Below are positions 55,890-64,000 of a stretch of 64,000 nt of DNA, one piece after another. The first letter of the stretch is position 1. Every line of letters starts with the position of its first letter. Under the pieces are notes generated by a model. The model searched no databases and had not been told where the DNA came from. It saw only the letters and a list, made by a program, of their open reading frames with translations. A program made the translations under genes and the position numbers. The stretch is from Heligmosomoides polygyrus polygyrus. Its lineage: Eukaryota; Nematoda; Chromadorea; Rhabditida; Heligmosomidae. The stretch covers positions 52,811,139 to 52,875,138 of the forward strand of contig OX377204.1 of the NCBI GenBank assembly GCA_947396885.1. The letters are read 5' to 3'.

Positions 55890-57027
55890 ATGCGTCCGTC
55901 ACGTCTTTTCCCGCTGCTGCTTTCGTTCGTTTCCATTTTTCTTGCTAGCGAATGTCATCCTATAATCAACGAGCTTTCTTCCCTGCGCTTAACAACGTCA
56001 GCGAAGGTACAGTATTTCGAGCTCGCACTTAACGAAGGCTGTTCCGACAACTCGCAAATCAATTTGAACGAATACGACCTACTTGTGCTGGACACGAAAT
56101 CTCGTCGAGTGAGTTTTTTCTTCTGAATCTTCTGGAGTCTAAATTTCTTCTAGCGCACTTTGCTTTTTAGATGGGTAAACCAGAGCACTTCAACGCCATC
56201 ACGTTTGTGGGCTTTAACGATCACAAATGGCCTCGCAGTGAAGGAAAGCTGGACAAATACTTCGTTGTCGGTAGCTCCGCTGAAGAGTCCTCATCATTTA
56301 ACTGGAATTTTTACAGCAGCGTTGAAAAGCTTGCTAAGTGTTCGCATTTTGTGATCTGGCCGCAGTGCTTTGCTCGTCCTATAGACCCAAAGCAGCAGAG
56401 GGTCATCGATTCCTTCCTCACTTCTCCAGCAACACATCTTCAGAGCGCGGAAATGCCACAAACAGTCTTGGCATTGGTTCACCTTCCTAACGTCAATGAT
56501 GCAAACCTGTTTGCAACCTACTTCAGTCTCATAACGACTACTCGCAGCAGAAATGTCGTGTATCGACGAGTTAAATTGGACGTATCAACTGACAATCAGA
56601 AGTGGCTTTCTAACAAGGTCAAGCACATTGTTGCGTTTTCACCAACAAGTGACCGAAACGAAATGTTGCCGATGGACCGGCTCACCGAACTTTTTGGAGG
56701 CCCAGCAACAATTGTTGCTCAACACCTTCCGCAGGACGCGATCAACGATGTCTTTTCTGTGTCTCTCTGCGGATGTCGCTGTGCTCTTACATTGCGATCT
56801 CCAGGAAGTGACAATCACTGTGAGGGAGAGAACTTGAAGAGCCTATTAACAGAGATTTCTGTGCCTTCATGTAACCCATCTAGACCTTGTGTTGCCGAAG
56901 AGAGAAAGGAATCGGTTGATATCCGTCCACCTGGTTCACCTGGTGACGATTCGCAAATGGATGCAAGTGATTTTCATTCGGAAGATCGGCATATCTCATC
57001 AACAATACCTCCTGGGCAACAAGAAGT
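55890..57027 (+). CDS. Putative secreted protein with lamin-tail-like N-terminus
   Basis: Exon 1 55890-56108 (73 codons, phase 0), intron 56109-56170 (62 nt, GTGAGT...TTTTTAG), exon 2 from 56171. MRPSRLFPLLLSFVSIFLAS is a clear signal peptide, with cleavage likely near Cys 22. The mature start (IINELSSL, then YFELALNEGC, then YDLLVLD, ITFVGFNDHKW and KYFVVG) follows the strand order of lamin-tail-type domains (INE...ELYN...G..LV...YFVIG). This is a resemblance, not proof. A region with several Cys (CGCRCAL) and an acidic tail follows. A TATA-like GGGTATATAAG lies 35 bases upstream of the ATG. The exon 2 end is uncertain: the frame stops at 57106, and a GTACGG donor at 57028 would fit the phase of the exon at 59596. 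Confidence 0.6.
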
Positions 57028-57072
57028 GTACGGAGGAGACACGGGAGACAATGGGACACGATACTGTCTTGG

Positions 57073-59540
57073 ATGCGTATCCAAGACTTTAAGATTAGTG
57101 ATCTAGCCCGATGCGTAAATGAGATATCATCAGGACTGAAAGAACGGAACATTCTATATGAAGAAGGACTGCAACTCGCCACTGAAGAAAAGAGGAAACA
57201 CTTCGGCCTTTCGGCAAATCCCTACACAGGGATTCCGAAGAAAGGGAGCGCCTTAAGAAATACCTTGCTCTGCTAGAAATTGACGGTTACAAGCTAAGTT
57301 ACAAGCAGAGAGGAATGCTTATAAATATGGCATGGGTGAGCTACTATAGAGACTGTTCGCGTCCGAACGCTGACTTAATTGAATGATTCAAACTATGCAA
57401 TAAGGAAGATGGTGGCTGCAATCCTTCCGCAAACCATGATGCAGACAACCATGGTGCAGTGCGGTGCACTGGACGTCGAAGCAGAAAGAAATGAGAGGAA
57501 GAGGAAGCAACCAGGAGAGGGCCCGCGTGCGTTGGATCTCAATTTACTAGGAGGTAGCCATGTTTTGTGTCTCAAACGGTATAGAGGTCTATCGACTGCG
57601 AGGAAGGCGATAGGAATAAGTCGGCTCATGGAGAGCATAATGCGCCACGAGAAGAAGTCAACCGAACATCAACACAATTTTGACGAATTCGTGGTGGCCG
57701 TTAGGAGTTTTGACCGAAGCTTATCACCAGAAGTTATGGCAACCACTGTTACATCTACATTGACTGCATCCACGATAGCAAAAGAGGGTTTACCATTCGC
57801 CAAGTAGTTTCCTCTAGTGCTAATGGCAATGAAATCTGGAGCTGTGTCAGCTACTGCGCACTACGAACCTACAATAGCACAACGAATGGTTAAGCATTTT
57901 GCACTACACATGAAGTACGACATGTTAAACTACATCATAAGCAATGATTTACCATTTTCATTGCTCGCGGACGGTACTTCAAATGAAGGAGTGAAGTGAA
58001 TTGTTTTCCTTATCCGAACAGTTTCGCCAGCAAATCGGCCCATCACCTTCCACTTCTCACTAGTTGAAGTTGAAAGTGAGACTGCAAACGACATCGTCGA
58101 CGCTCTTTGCCGCGTTCTGCAAAGCTATAACTCCTCGGCCAAACCCTCCGGATTATGGACCGAACCTTACAACTTCGCAATGAGAAGACTTGTAGCACTC
58201 TCACGCGACGGTGCCTCAGTGATGACGGGAAGCATTAATCGCGTTCACGAGAAACTAAAGCAGTTACTCTCCAATTCGGAGGGCCAAAGAAACGATTTGC
58301 TTTTATCAATCTGCTCCGCTCACAAACTTAATCTTGCGGTAACGTCTCTATCAACGTATGGTATAGTAAAGCTCGCGCAAGCCACCATAATGGAAATGCA
58401 TCATCTCTTCTGATCCAGCCTAAGAACAAAAGGACGAGTATTTTACCAGCTGCCCACGACATGGATTTCCATCACCTGCACATGGATAAACTGCACAAAG
58501 TGAGGTGGTCTGCAAGCCTTCAAAATGCACTATCCAAAGTGCTGCGTATGTATCCAGTCATGATAGAAGCTCTGGGTAGGATGGCCGCTGACAACACAGT
58601 GGCTGAAAACATGGGAGACACTTGTCTTTTCTTCTCGAAAACGAACAGATCAAGCACGACGCTTACCAAAACCTTCACCAAGAAAGAACACTGGGAGTAG
58701 AAAACGCTATTAATGGACAAATTGTGGAATTTGAATCACTTGTCTATCTTGAAGAACGCTGCTTATTTGACCTAGAGCTTCACTCGGAAGATGCACCTGA
58801 TTTTGACATTGATCAGCTTGCGAGTTTAGCTCTAGGAAAAGTCTACGTACATGGAATAAAGGATAAAAACGCGGGACAGTACATCGACGCATTCTATGAT
58901 GATGTGAAAAATGCTCTGTTCCAATATATGACTCCCGGCAGACGACAGTCTGAAGCAGGACCAGACTTCTCGTACGCTTTGGATCGCCACATTATTTTGG
59001 ATATCATTGAGTGCGGAGGCGATTTCGAACAGTTTGCTACATGTGTGCCTGCATCCGCTACTCGAAAAAAAAACAGAGGATATTATATTTCGACGAAACC
59101 GACACTATCAACCCACAGGTTCGGGAAGATCTAATTCTACGTTCTATCAAATCCGTGGAAAAGTACTGTAACTTGCCACCAGCACAGGAAGATTTTTTGA
59201 CCTTCTATTACAATATCGCCAAGGACGTAAAGCGATTGAGCTCGTGGCCTACAGACCTCCGCCAAGATAGTGACAGTGTGAGGCTCTACCAAACGCTTCT
59301 CAACAACGCTGACAACATCATGCTTTCGGTTACTGAGGTAATAACGTCGCATTCTAGAACACCAGTTAGTTAGCAATTGAAAAATTACATTTTTAGGCCA
59401 TTAAGTGCATGCTTGTTATTCGTGCAAGTAATGCTGATCCTGAACGCAGCTTTTCAACGGCTAATCGTCTTAGTAGAGGAGAAAGGAGCAATCTTCGCAC
59501 TAAAACTTTAGACTATCTTATGACGTCAGCCACTTTATTA
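57073..59540 (+). pseudogene. hAT transposase, broken
   Basis: Decayed transposase gene of a hAT-superfamily element in several frames. ISDLARCVNEISSGL (57090) and a Lys-rich N-terminal part may belong to it. CLKRYRGLSTARKAIG (57572) and MRHEKKSTEHQHNF (57640) come next, then FSLLADGTSNEGVK then stop (57958). The RNase H-like part reads IVFLIRTVSPANRP, ALSRDGASVMTGSI and SICSAHKLNLAV (58190-58340). The C-terminal dimerisation block is SNADPERSFSTANRLSRG (59430-59480), ending TLDYLM. At least three in-frame stops (57807, 57999, 58413) and several frameshifts occur. Terminal repeats and the 8-bp duplication were not found. Confidence 0.82.
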
Positions 59541-59595
59541 GTCCACATATTTTTTTACTTCAACTTTGCTTGCTTTTACTTGCAAGCATTTTTAG

Positions 59596-59997
59596 GGTAG
59601 AGCGAGATGGGCCAAGTGTACTCGCCGTCAAACAGGTGAAATTGGCACGGCAATGGCTAAACCCTCTTAGTGTTTTGGACTTACCAAAGGGAAAACCATC
59701 CACGTTCCAGAAGGATATCAGCTTAATGAAACAAATAAAAGACTCTCTCTCTAGTGGTAAGCACCTCGAGTCTAAGTTAATCACTTTGTTTTACTCCCTT
59801 TTTCATGTTTTTGATTTTTGCCATACGCAGGAAACTCACGTGCGCTCGTGGAGCTTGACGTCAAAAAGTATATGATCGCCAACAGATTAAACAACAGAGC
59901 TGACAGTGATGACATTCGACGATCACGGCAGGATCTTGAGACTTCTAGCGCAACGATCTTCTCTAGCGGTGTGCTCCACGGTGTAGAAGAAATATGA
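59596..59997 (+). CDS. Two terminal exons of a host gene
   Basis: Exon 59596-59756 (acceptor CATTTTTAG, donor GTAAGC) and exon 59831-59997 (acceptor ATACGCAG, stop TGA) join in phase. They read QVKLARQWLNPLSV, LPKGKPSTFQKD, MKQIKDSLSSG then NSRALVELDVKKYMIANRL and a hydrophilic tail ending GVEEI. They start right after the hAT remnant. Because strand and spacing fit, they may be the 3' end of the gene that starts at 55890, with the hAT lying in the intron. The phase (first base completes a codon) allows this but does not prove it. No family recognised. Confidence 0.6.
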
Positions 59998-60479
59998 CAA
60001 TCTCACACAGCAATTTATTCTGCACACAATTCAATTTATTCTGCATAGCAATACACTCGTAAAAATTTATTCTGCATATTCATTCACAAATAAATTGCTT
60101 TCGCATCCTCAATTGTTCTGACACCACATCGATGAAGGAATGGCAACCGAAAGAAGGACTTGCCTCGAGAAGAATTTTCTCTCTTCTGCAGGAAACAGCG
60201 CTTGAAAGTGAAATCGTACCCTATAAAATTTTAAGCCCGTTAGGCCCGCAGTGATAAAACTATGTTTTTCTGAAACGATCTTCTATATGATCTTGATTTA
60301 ACCTCATTTGCCGAGAAAATATCGACCCAAATCACGGTGGAATAATCACATATTCTAATCACATTGAAGATGTTAGTTTTAAAACCTGCTTTTTGACACA
60401 AAACACACATTTCTTAAAGCTTTGTGATTTTTTAGAAGCACCAAGGATCTCCGAGTTATAGCAGTTTGTGAGCGGCTAC
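59998..60479. repeat. A/T-rich DNA with short repeats
   Basis: TTATTCTGCA recurs four times at 60015-60080. A block at 60120-60230 belongs to the same diverged repeat as 23550-23640. Confidence 0.5.
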
Positions 60480-62465
60480 TGCGTTCTCTGACAAGATCGA
60501 CCGCAATTGAAGGATGGATGGACTATTCGCGGAAAAAACTTTTCTTCCTTCTGAAGGAAAAAACGACAGTGAGTGGAATTGTGCCATAAAAATTTTAAAT
60601 CGTGTCTACTATACATTTAAAAAACTAAGCTTCTCCGCTGTAATGACGAAATGATTAGCATGGATCGTAAGCAAAGTTCTCGTTTTTCATGAAAAAAATA
60701 TTTTTTAGCCGAAGCAGACCACCCATACGAATAAAATTCTACCACAAAAACTTCCCAGTCTTGGTCAATGCACAGTGAAAAAATCATGATTTTCTGGATC
60801 GAACGGGATAAATCGACCTCCGGTCGACTTTGCACCAGCGTCATCGGAGCATAAACTTGAGCGTTCACAAAAAGGTTCATAACTCGGTAAGTTTTTCTAA
60901 CTTCGGATACTACTCTAGTGTTTTGAAAACAGGAGAATAACGCTTTTCCACCATCCAAAAACCATTTTTAAAAAAGGGTTCTTCATGCGCGGCGAACGGT
61001 TCAATTTTTGAGCGAAAAATATTGAAGTGACTACACAAAAAAGCTCATAACTTGGTAAGTTTTTCGAAGTTTCAAAATTCCGTTAGCTTATCAGAAACTA
61101 GAAAAAAAGATCTTTTTTGCTATATAAGAATCAAAATCCAAAAAAGGAGTCTTTGTGCGCGTCAGGGGGTCCAATTTCTGGCCCATTTCCAAAAATACGT
61201 ACCGAAAATCAACCCCCCCCGCCCCGCATGAAGACCTGTTTCTTGGAAATCAGTTTTTATAATGTTAGAGAGCATATTTGCTCTATTTTTGATGGCCAAA
61301 CAGGATATTTGATTTTCGGAAAAGTAGCAGAGATATGATCAATTTTCGGAAGTCGTAAACTGAATCCTTCACCATCGTCATCGGGGTGATTTCACAAAAA
61401 TATTCATAACTCTGCCAAATTTTTGAAAATTAAAAATCCCGCTGGGCCCTCAAAAAATATAAAAAATTTGCTTTCTTATCTTTCCAAAAAAGGGGTCTTC
61501 GTGCGGGGCGGGGGTCGATTTCTGGTCGATTTTCGGCAAAAATCGACAACAAAATGAACCCCTCCCGCCCCGCATGAAAATCCCTTTTTTTGCAATCCGC
61601 TTTTGCAACCATAACGAAGCGCTTTTCCTCTACTTTTTGAAATGCTAGAGAAGTTTTTGAATTTCGAAAAACTAGCTGAGTTATGTGTATTTTTGTGAGA
61701 TCACTCCGATGACGACGGTGAACGCTCGATCCGTGATTCAGTTTACGACTTCCGAAAATTGATCATATCTCGGCTACTTTTCGGCAAATCAGAAATCTCG
61801 CTCGGCCATCAAAAAATAGAGCAAATATGCTCTGTAACCATTTAAGAACTGATTTCCAAGAAAGGGGTCTTCATGCGGGGGGGGGGTTCGATTTTCGGTA
61901 CGTATTTTTGCGAAATAGACCAGAAATTGGACCCCCTGCCGCTCATGAAGACTCCTTTTTTGGAAATTGACTCTTATACAGCAAGTGAGAACTTTTTTCT
62001 AGTTTCTGTAAAGCTAGCGTGATTTCGAAACTTCAAAAAACTTACCGAGTTATGAACTTTTTTGTGAACGTTCAAGTTTATGCTCCGATGACGTTGGTGC
62101 AAAGTCGCCCGGAGGTCGACTCATCCTGTTCGATCCAGAAAATCATGATTTTTTCACTGTGCATTGATCAAGACTTGGAAGTTTTTGTGGCAGAATTTTA
62201 TTTGTATGGGTGGTCTGCTCCGGCTAAAAATATTTTTTCATGAAAAACGAGAATTTTGCTTACGATCCATCCTAATCATACCGTCATCGCAGTTCCGTCA
62301 TCGCTACGGAGAATCATGTTTTTTTTTCTGCTGTATCATGCACAGAGCTTGGATTTATGTAGCTTCATTTTCGTTTTTTTATGACGTTCTCTTAGGATGG
62401 GAGAACATTATTTCCAGGGAAGGAAAGTCCATCGTCCATCCTTCGTTTTTCCGCTCCATAATCGA
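60480..62465. repeat. FB2: large foldback element with internal units
   Basis: The whole 2 kb is an imperfect palindrome centred near 61490. GAAGGATGGATGGACTATTC (60510) is mirrored near 62430. GGATCGTAAGCAAAGTTCTC (60664) is mirrored near 62255, and GCACAGTGAAAAAATCATGA (60770) near 62150. AGTCGTAAACTGAATCCTTC (61351) is mirrored near 61740. Each arm also contains about 170-bp units starting CACAAAAA.GTTCATAACTC. The short frames 60958-60617 (-) and 62019-62243 (+) are the same sequence in the two arms, not genes. Confidence 0.85.
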
Positions 62466-62744
62466 TTCGAAGAACGCTTCAAAAAAAAATTTATAAGGAA
62501 AGCACTTACGTCGTCGTCAGGAAGTAATACTTAAAATTTTATATAACACAGAGAGCACAATTTCAGAAACAAACGTCGCTCCTTCAGGTACAAGAATGTT
62601 CCGGTTCCATGACGTCCTAAAAAAAACTGCACAAATTGAACAGTGATGATTGGAAGACTGCTACCAGAAAATCTTTATTTTGAAGTGTCGAAAACAGCAT
62701 TCAAAATTTTAAAGAATTTTATTGTGTTTTGAAAACATGTATTG
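62466..62744. other. Unassigned AT-rich DNA
   Basis: Nothing recognised. Confidence 0.4.
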
Positions 62745-62970
62745 TTCAGGGAACTCGTTTCATTGTTCTCCGCAGTGCCGAAGCCGCACCTGAACAGAAG
62801 AACCTATCAAAGAGTTCAAAATCCACAAGAAACCTTGAAAAAATCAAGAAATACAAGAAATAGAACAGTGGAAGAGAGAGGGAGGGGGTCATACGAACTC
62901 CGCTTCTGAGGGGTGGGGGGTTGTAAATTTCCAGCAAAAACCGAACCCCACGCTTGACCCTGCCTAGGCG
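62745..62970 (-). repeat. Dispersed repeat R2, copy 3 (inverted)
   Basis: On the minus strand this reads GGCAGGGTCAAGCGTGGGGT and then matches copies 1 and 2 through the C-rich and TTTTTTCAAGGTTTC-like blocks to a GATAGGTTCTTCTG end. Confidence 0.75.
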
Positions 62971-63425
62971 GCGAGAAAGGACTCCGCCCCTCCACTGGAG
63001 AGTCTTCTCGTCGTCTGGCTGAATGTGTAGTCTCTGTTAAACACTGCAGTTCTAATTTTACCTCCGTTGACGAGAGGGCTGAGTGAAGGGCCGTTTTTGC
63101 ACTAGGCTCAACTCGAAATCTCTCCCCAATGGGACTTTGAAACTGCTGTAAATTGAAACAGTGCTTGGCTGAGTGACACCTTTTCAAAGGTCTCAAAAAG
63201 GCGCCCACGTCTAAACGTCAATCGAATAAAGTCTGAGTAACAATCTTGATATCAGCGCTTGAGGTGACTCCCTGCTACTGCTTACTGTTCAGCCACAACC
63301 GAGATTCTGTGCAAATGAAGGCTAGTACCTGCGGGTGTTTCACGTGAGGTTCGAGTTGCTCTGCTTTCGCCACCGTCGGTGGTTGAATCTAACTGAAACG
63401 TGACCAAAACGTGTCATGGGGTCCG
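62971..63425. other. Unassigned DNA
   Basis: Nothing recognised. Confidence 0.35.
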
Positions 63426-63427
63426 CG

Positions 63428-63520
63428 GTCTCAAGCCCCGTGCACGGTTTCACAGCGCATGAACCACCCATGTTGAAGCATAAGTGGTTCACTGCGCTGT
63501 GAAACCGTGCTCGGGACTTT
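63428..63520. repeat. Inverted repeat, arms of about 38 bp
   Basis: GCACGGTTTCACAGCGCATG and the following GAACCAC (63451-63477) are mirrored by GTGGTTCACTGCGCTGTGAA and ACCGTGC at 63484-63510. Confidence 0.88.
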
Positions 63521-63611
63521 AGGCGGTCATAGAAGAAATTGGATCAAACCACTTTGTTGAGCAAAATTCCGCATCTATCATCATGATTTTAGTCTTAACC
63601 TGGATCCAGAT

Positions 63612-63770
63612 TCTCAACGACTTACAGCAATTTAGCGGAGAAAATACAGCCGAAATCCCTGATAGCGCGGCTTATCGCTGGTAAAATGCTTCACCATATC
63701 GCTTGATAAGCCGCGCTATCAAGGATTTGGGCTGTATTTGCTCTGTTAAATTCCTGTAAGTCGTTGATGG
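63612..63770. repeat. Inverted repeat, arms of about 65 bp
   Basis: The left arm (TCAACGACTTACAG, AAATACAGCC, TGATAGCGCGGCTTATC) pairs with the right arm (GATAAGCCGCGCTATCA, GGCTGTATTT, CTGTAAGTCGTTGA) over a loop of about 25 bp, with a few mismatches. Confidence 0.88.
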
Positions 63771-64000
63771 TTTTGGCCACTGGTCTTCCGGGAATCATTT
63801 GTGCCTCGATGGTTTTTGGTGCGGTGGTTCTTCTCCAGTTTGGTTAGTCGCAAAAGAATGTGTATGATTTGGCGGCACGTAAAGTCGGCCTTTGTATGAA
63901 AAATCTTCGGTCCATTCACTCTCCAATTTTTTCACAAATTCTGGGTGGAATTATAGTAATAGCGGTAGAGAATGCCAAGTTGGGTTTCTCAGGATAACTG
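63771..64000. other. Unassigned DNA at window end
   Basis: Nothing recognised. Confidence 0.4.

Noticed and set aside
60617..60958. 113-codon - frame and the matching + frame at 62019-62243
   Set aside because: They are the same FB2 arm sequence seen twice in inverted orientation.

Overview
The window looks like draft-assembly DNA from a parasitic clade V nematode, most likely hookworm-like. The support is: short introns with T-rich TTTCAG/TTGCAG acceptors, tiny exons scattered over kilobases, ATG-proximal acceptors that look like trans-splice sites, and a load of RTE-type LINEs, mariners, Penelope-like elements (PLEs), hAT elements and foldback repeats. Host coding DNA is a small fraction of the 64 kb. 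No exact species can be read from the sequence. There is one 200-base run of N (10247-10446).

Host genes. (1) The C-terminal part of a PRPF39/Prp39 splicing factor runs on + in at least eight exon pieces from 6329 to 21502. Its introns hold mariners, SINE/LINE ends, a PLE and an inverted tRNA-like repeat. (2) About 160 bases after its stop codon, an acceptor and an ATG open a second + gene (exon 21660-21787), which may be an operon partner. (3) Two small genes of 99 and about 76 codons lie head to tail on - at 53460-53035 and 52784-52482, each with an AATAAA signal. (4) A + gene for a secreted protein with a lamin-tail-like N-terminus starts at 55890. Two further + coding exons at 59596-59997 may be its 3' end, separated from the first part by a broken hAT transposase gene.

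Mobile DNA by region. 0.5-5.7 kb: foldback fragments, a 165-bp inverted repeat and a mariner scrap. 10.2-14.3 kb: a palindrome ending at the assembly gap, a SINE/LINE end, and two mariners, the second inserted in the terminal TA of the first. 15.9-17.6 kb: a 5'-truncated canonical PLE (RT then GIY-YIG) ending in a hammerhead-like motif. 24.5-31.1 kb: an RTE LINE (B) interrupted by another RTE LINE (A), each with a recognisable target duplication. 31-33.3 kb: AT-rich DNA, a 42-bp minisatellite and a three-unit tandem repeat. 34.0-38.3 kb: RTE LINE D interrupted by mariner 3. 39.0-43.2 kb: a second PLE in which the GIY-YIG domain precedes the RT, interrupted by a non-autonomous hAT (8-bp duplication) and followed by RTE LINE C (15-bp duplication). 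46.9-50.5 kb: dispersed repeats with tRNA-like modules. 54.9-55.7 and 60.5-62.5 kb: a large foldback family built of about 170-bp units.

Nearly every element is dead by visible lesions: lost catalytic aspartates in two mariners and in LINE A, a deleted YADD box in LINE C, and stops and frameshifts elsewhere. The points most worth following are the EN-first PLE beside a canonical RT-first PLE, the nested insertions that give a relative chronology, and the host genes carrying these elements in their introns.
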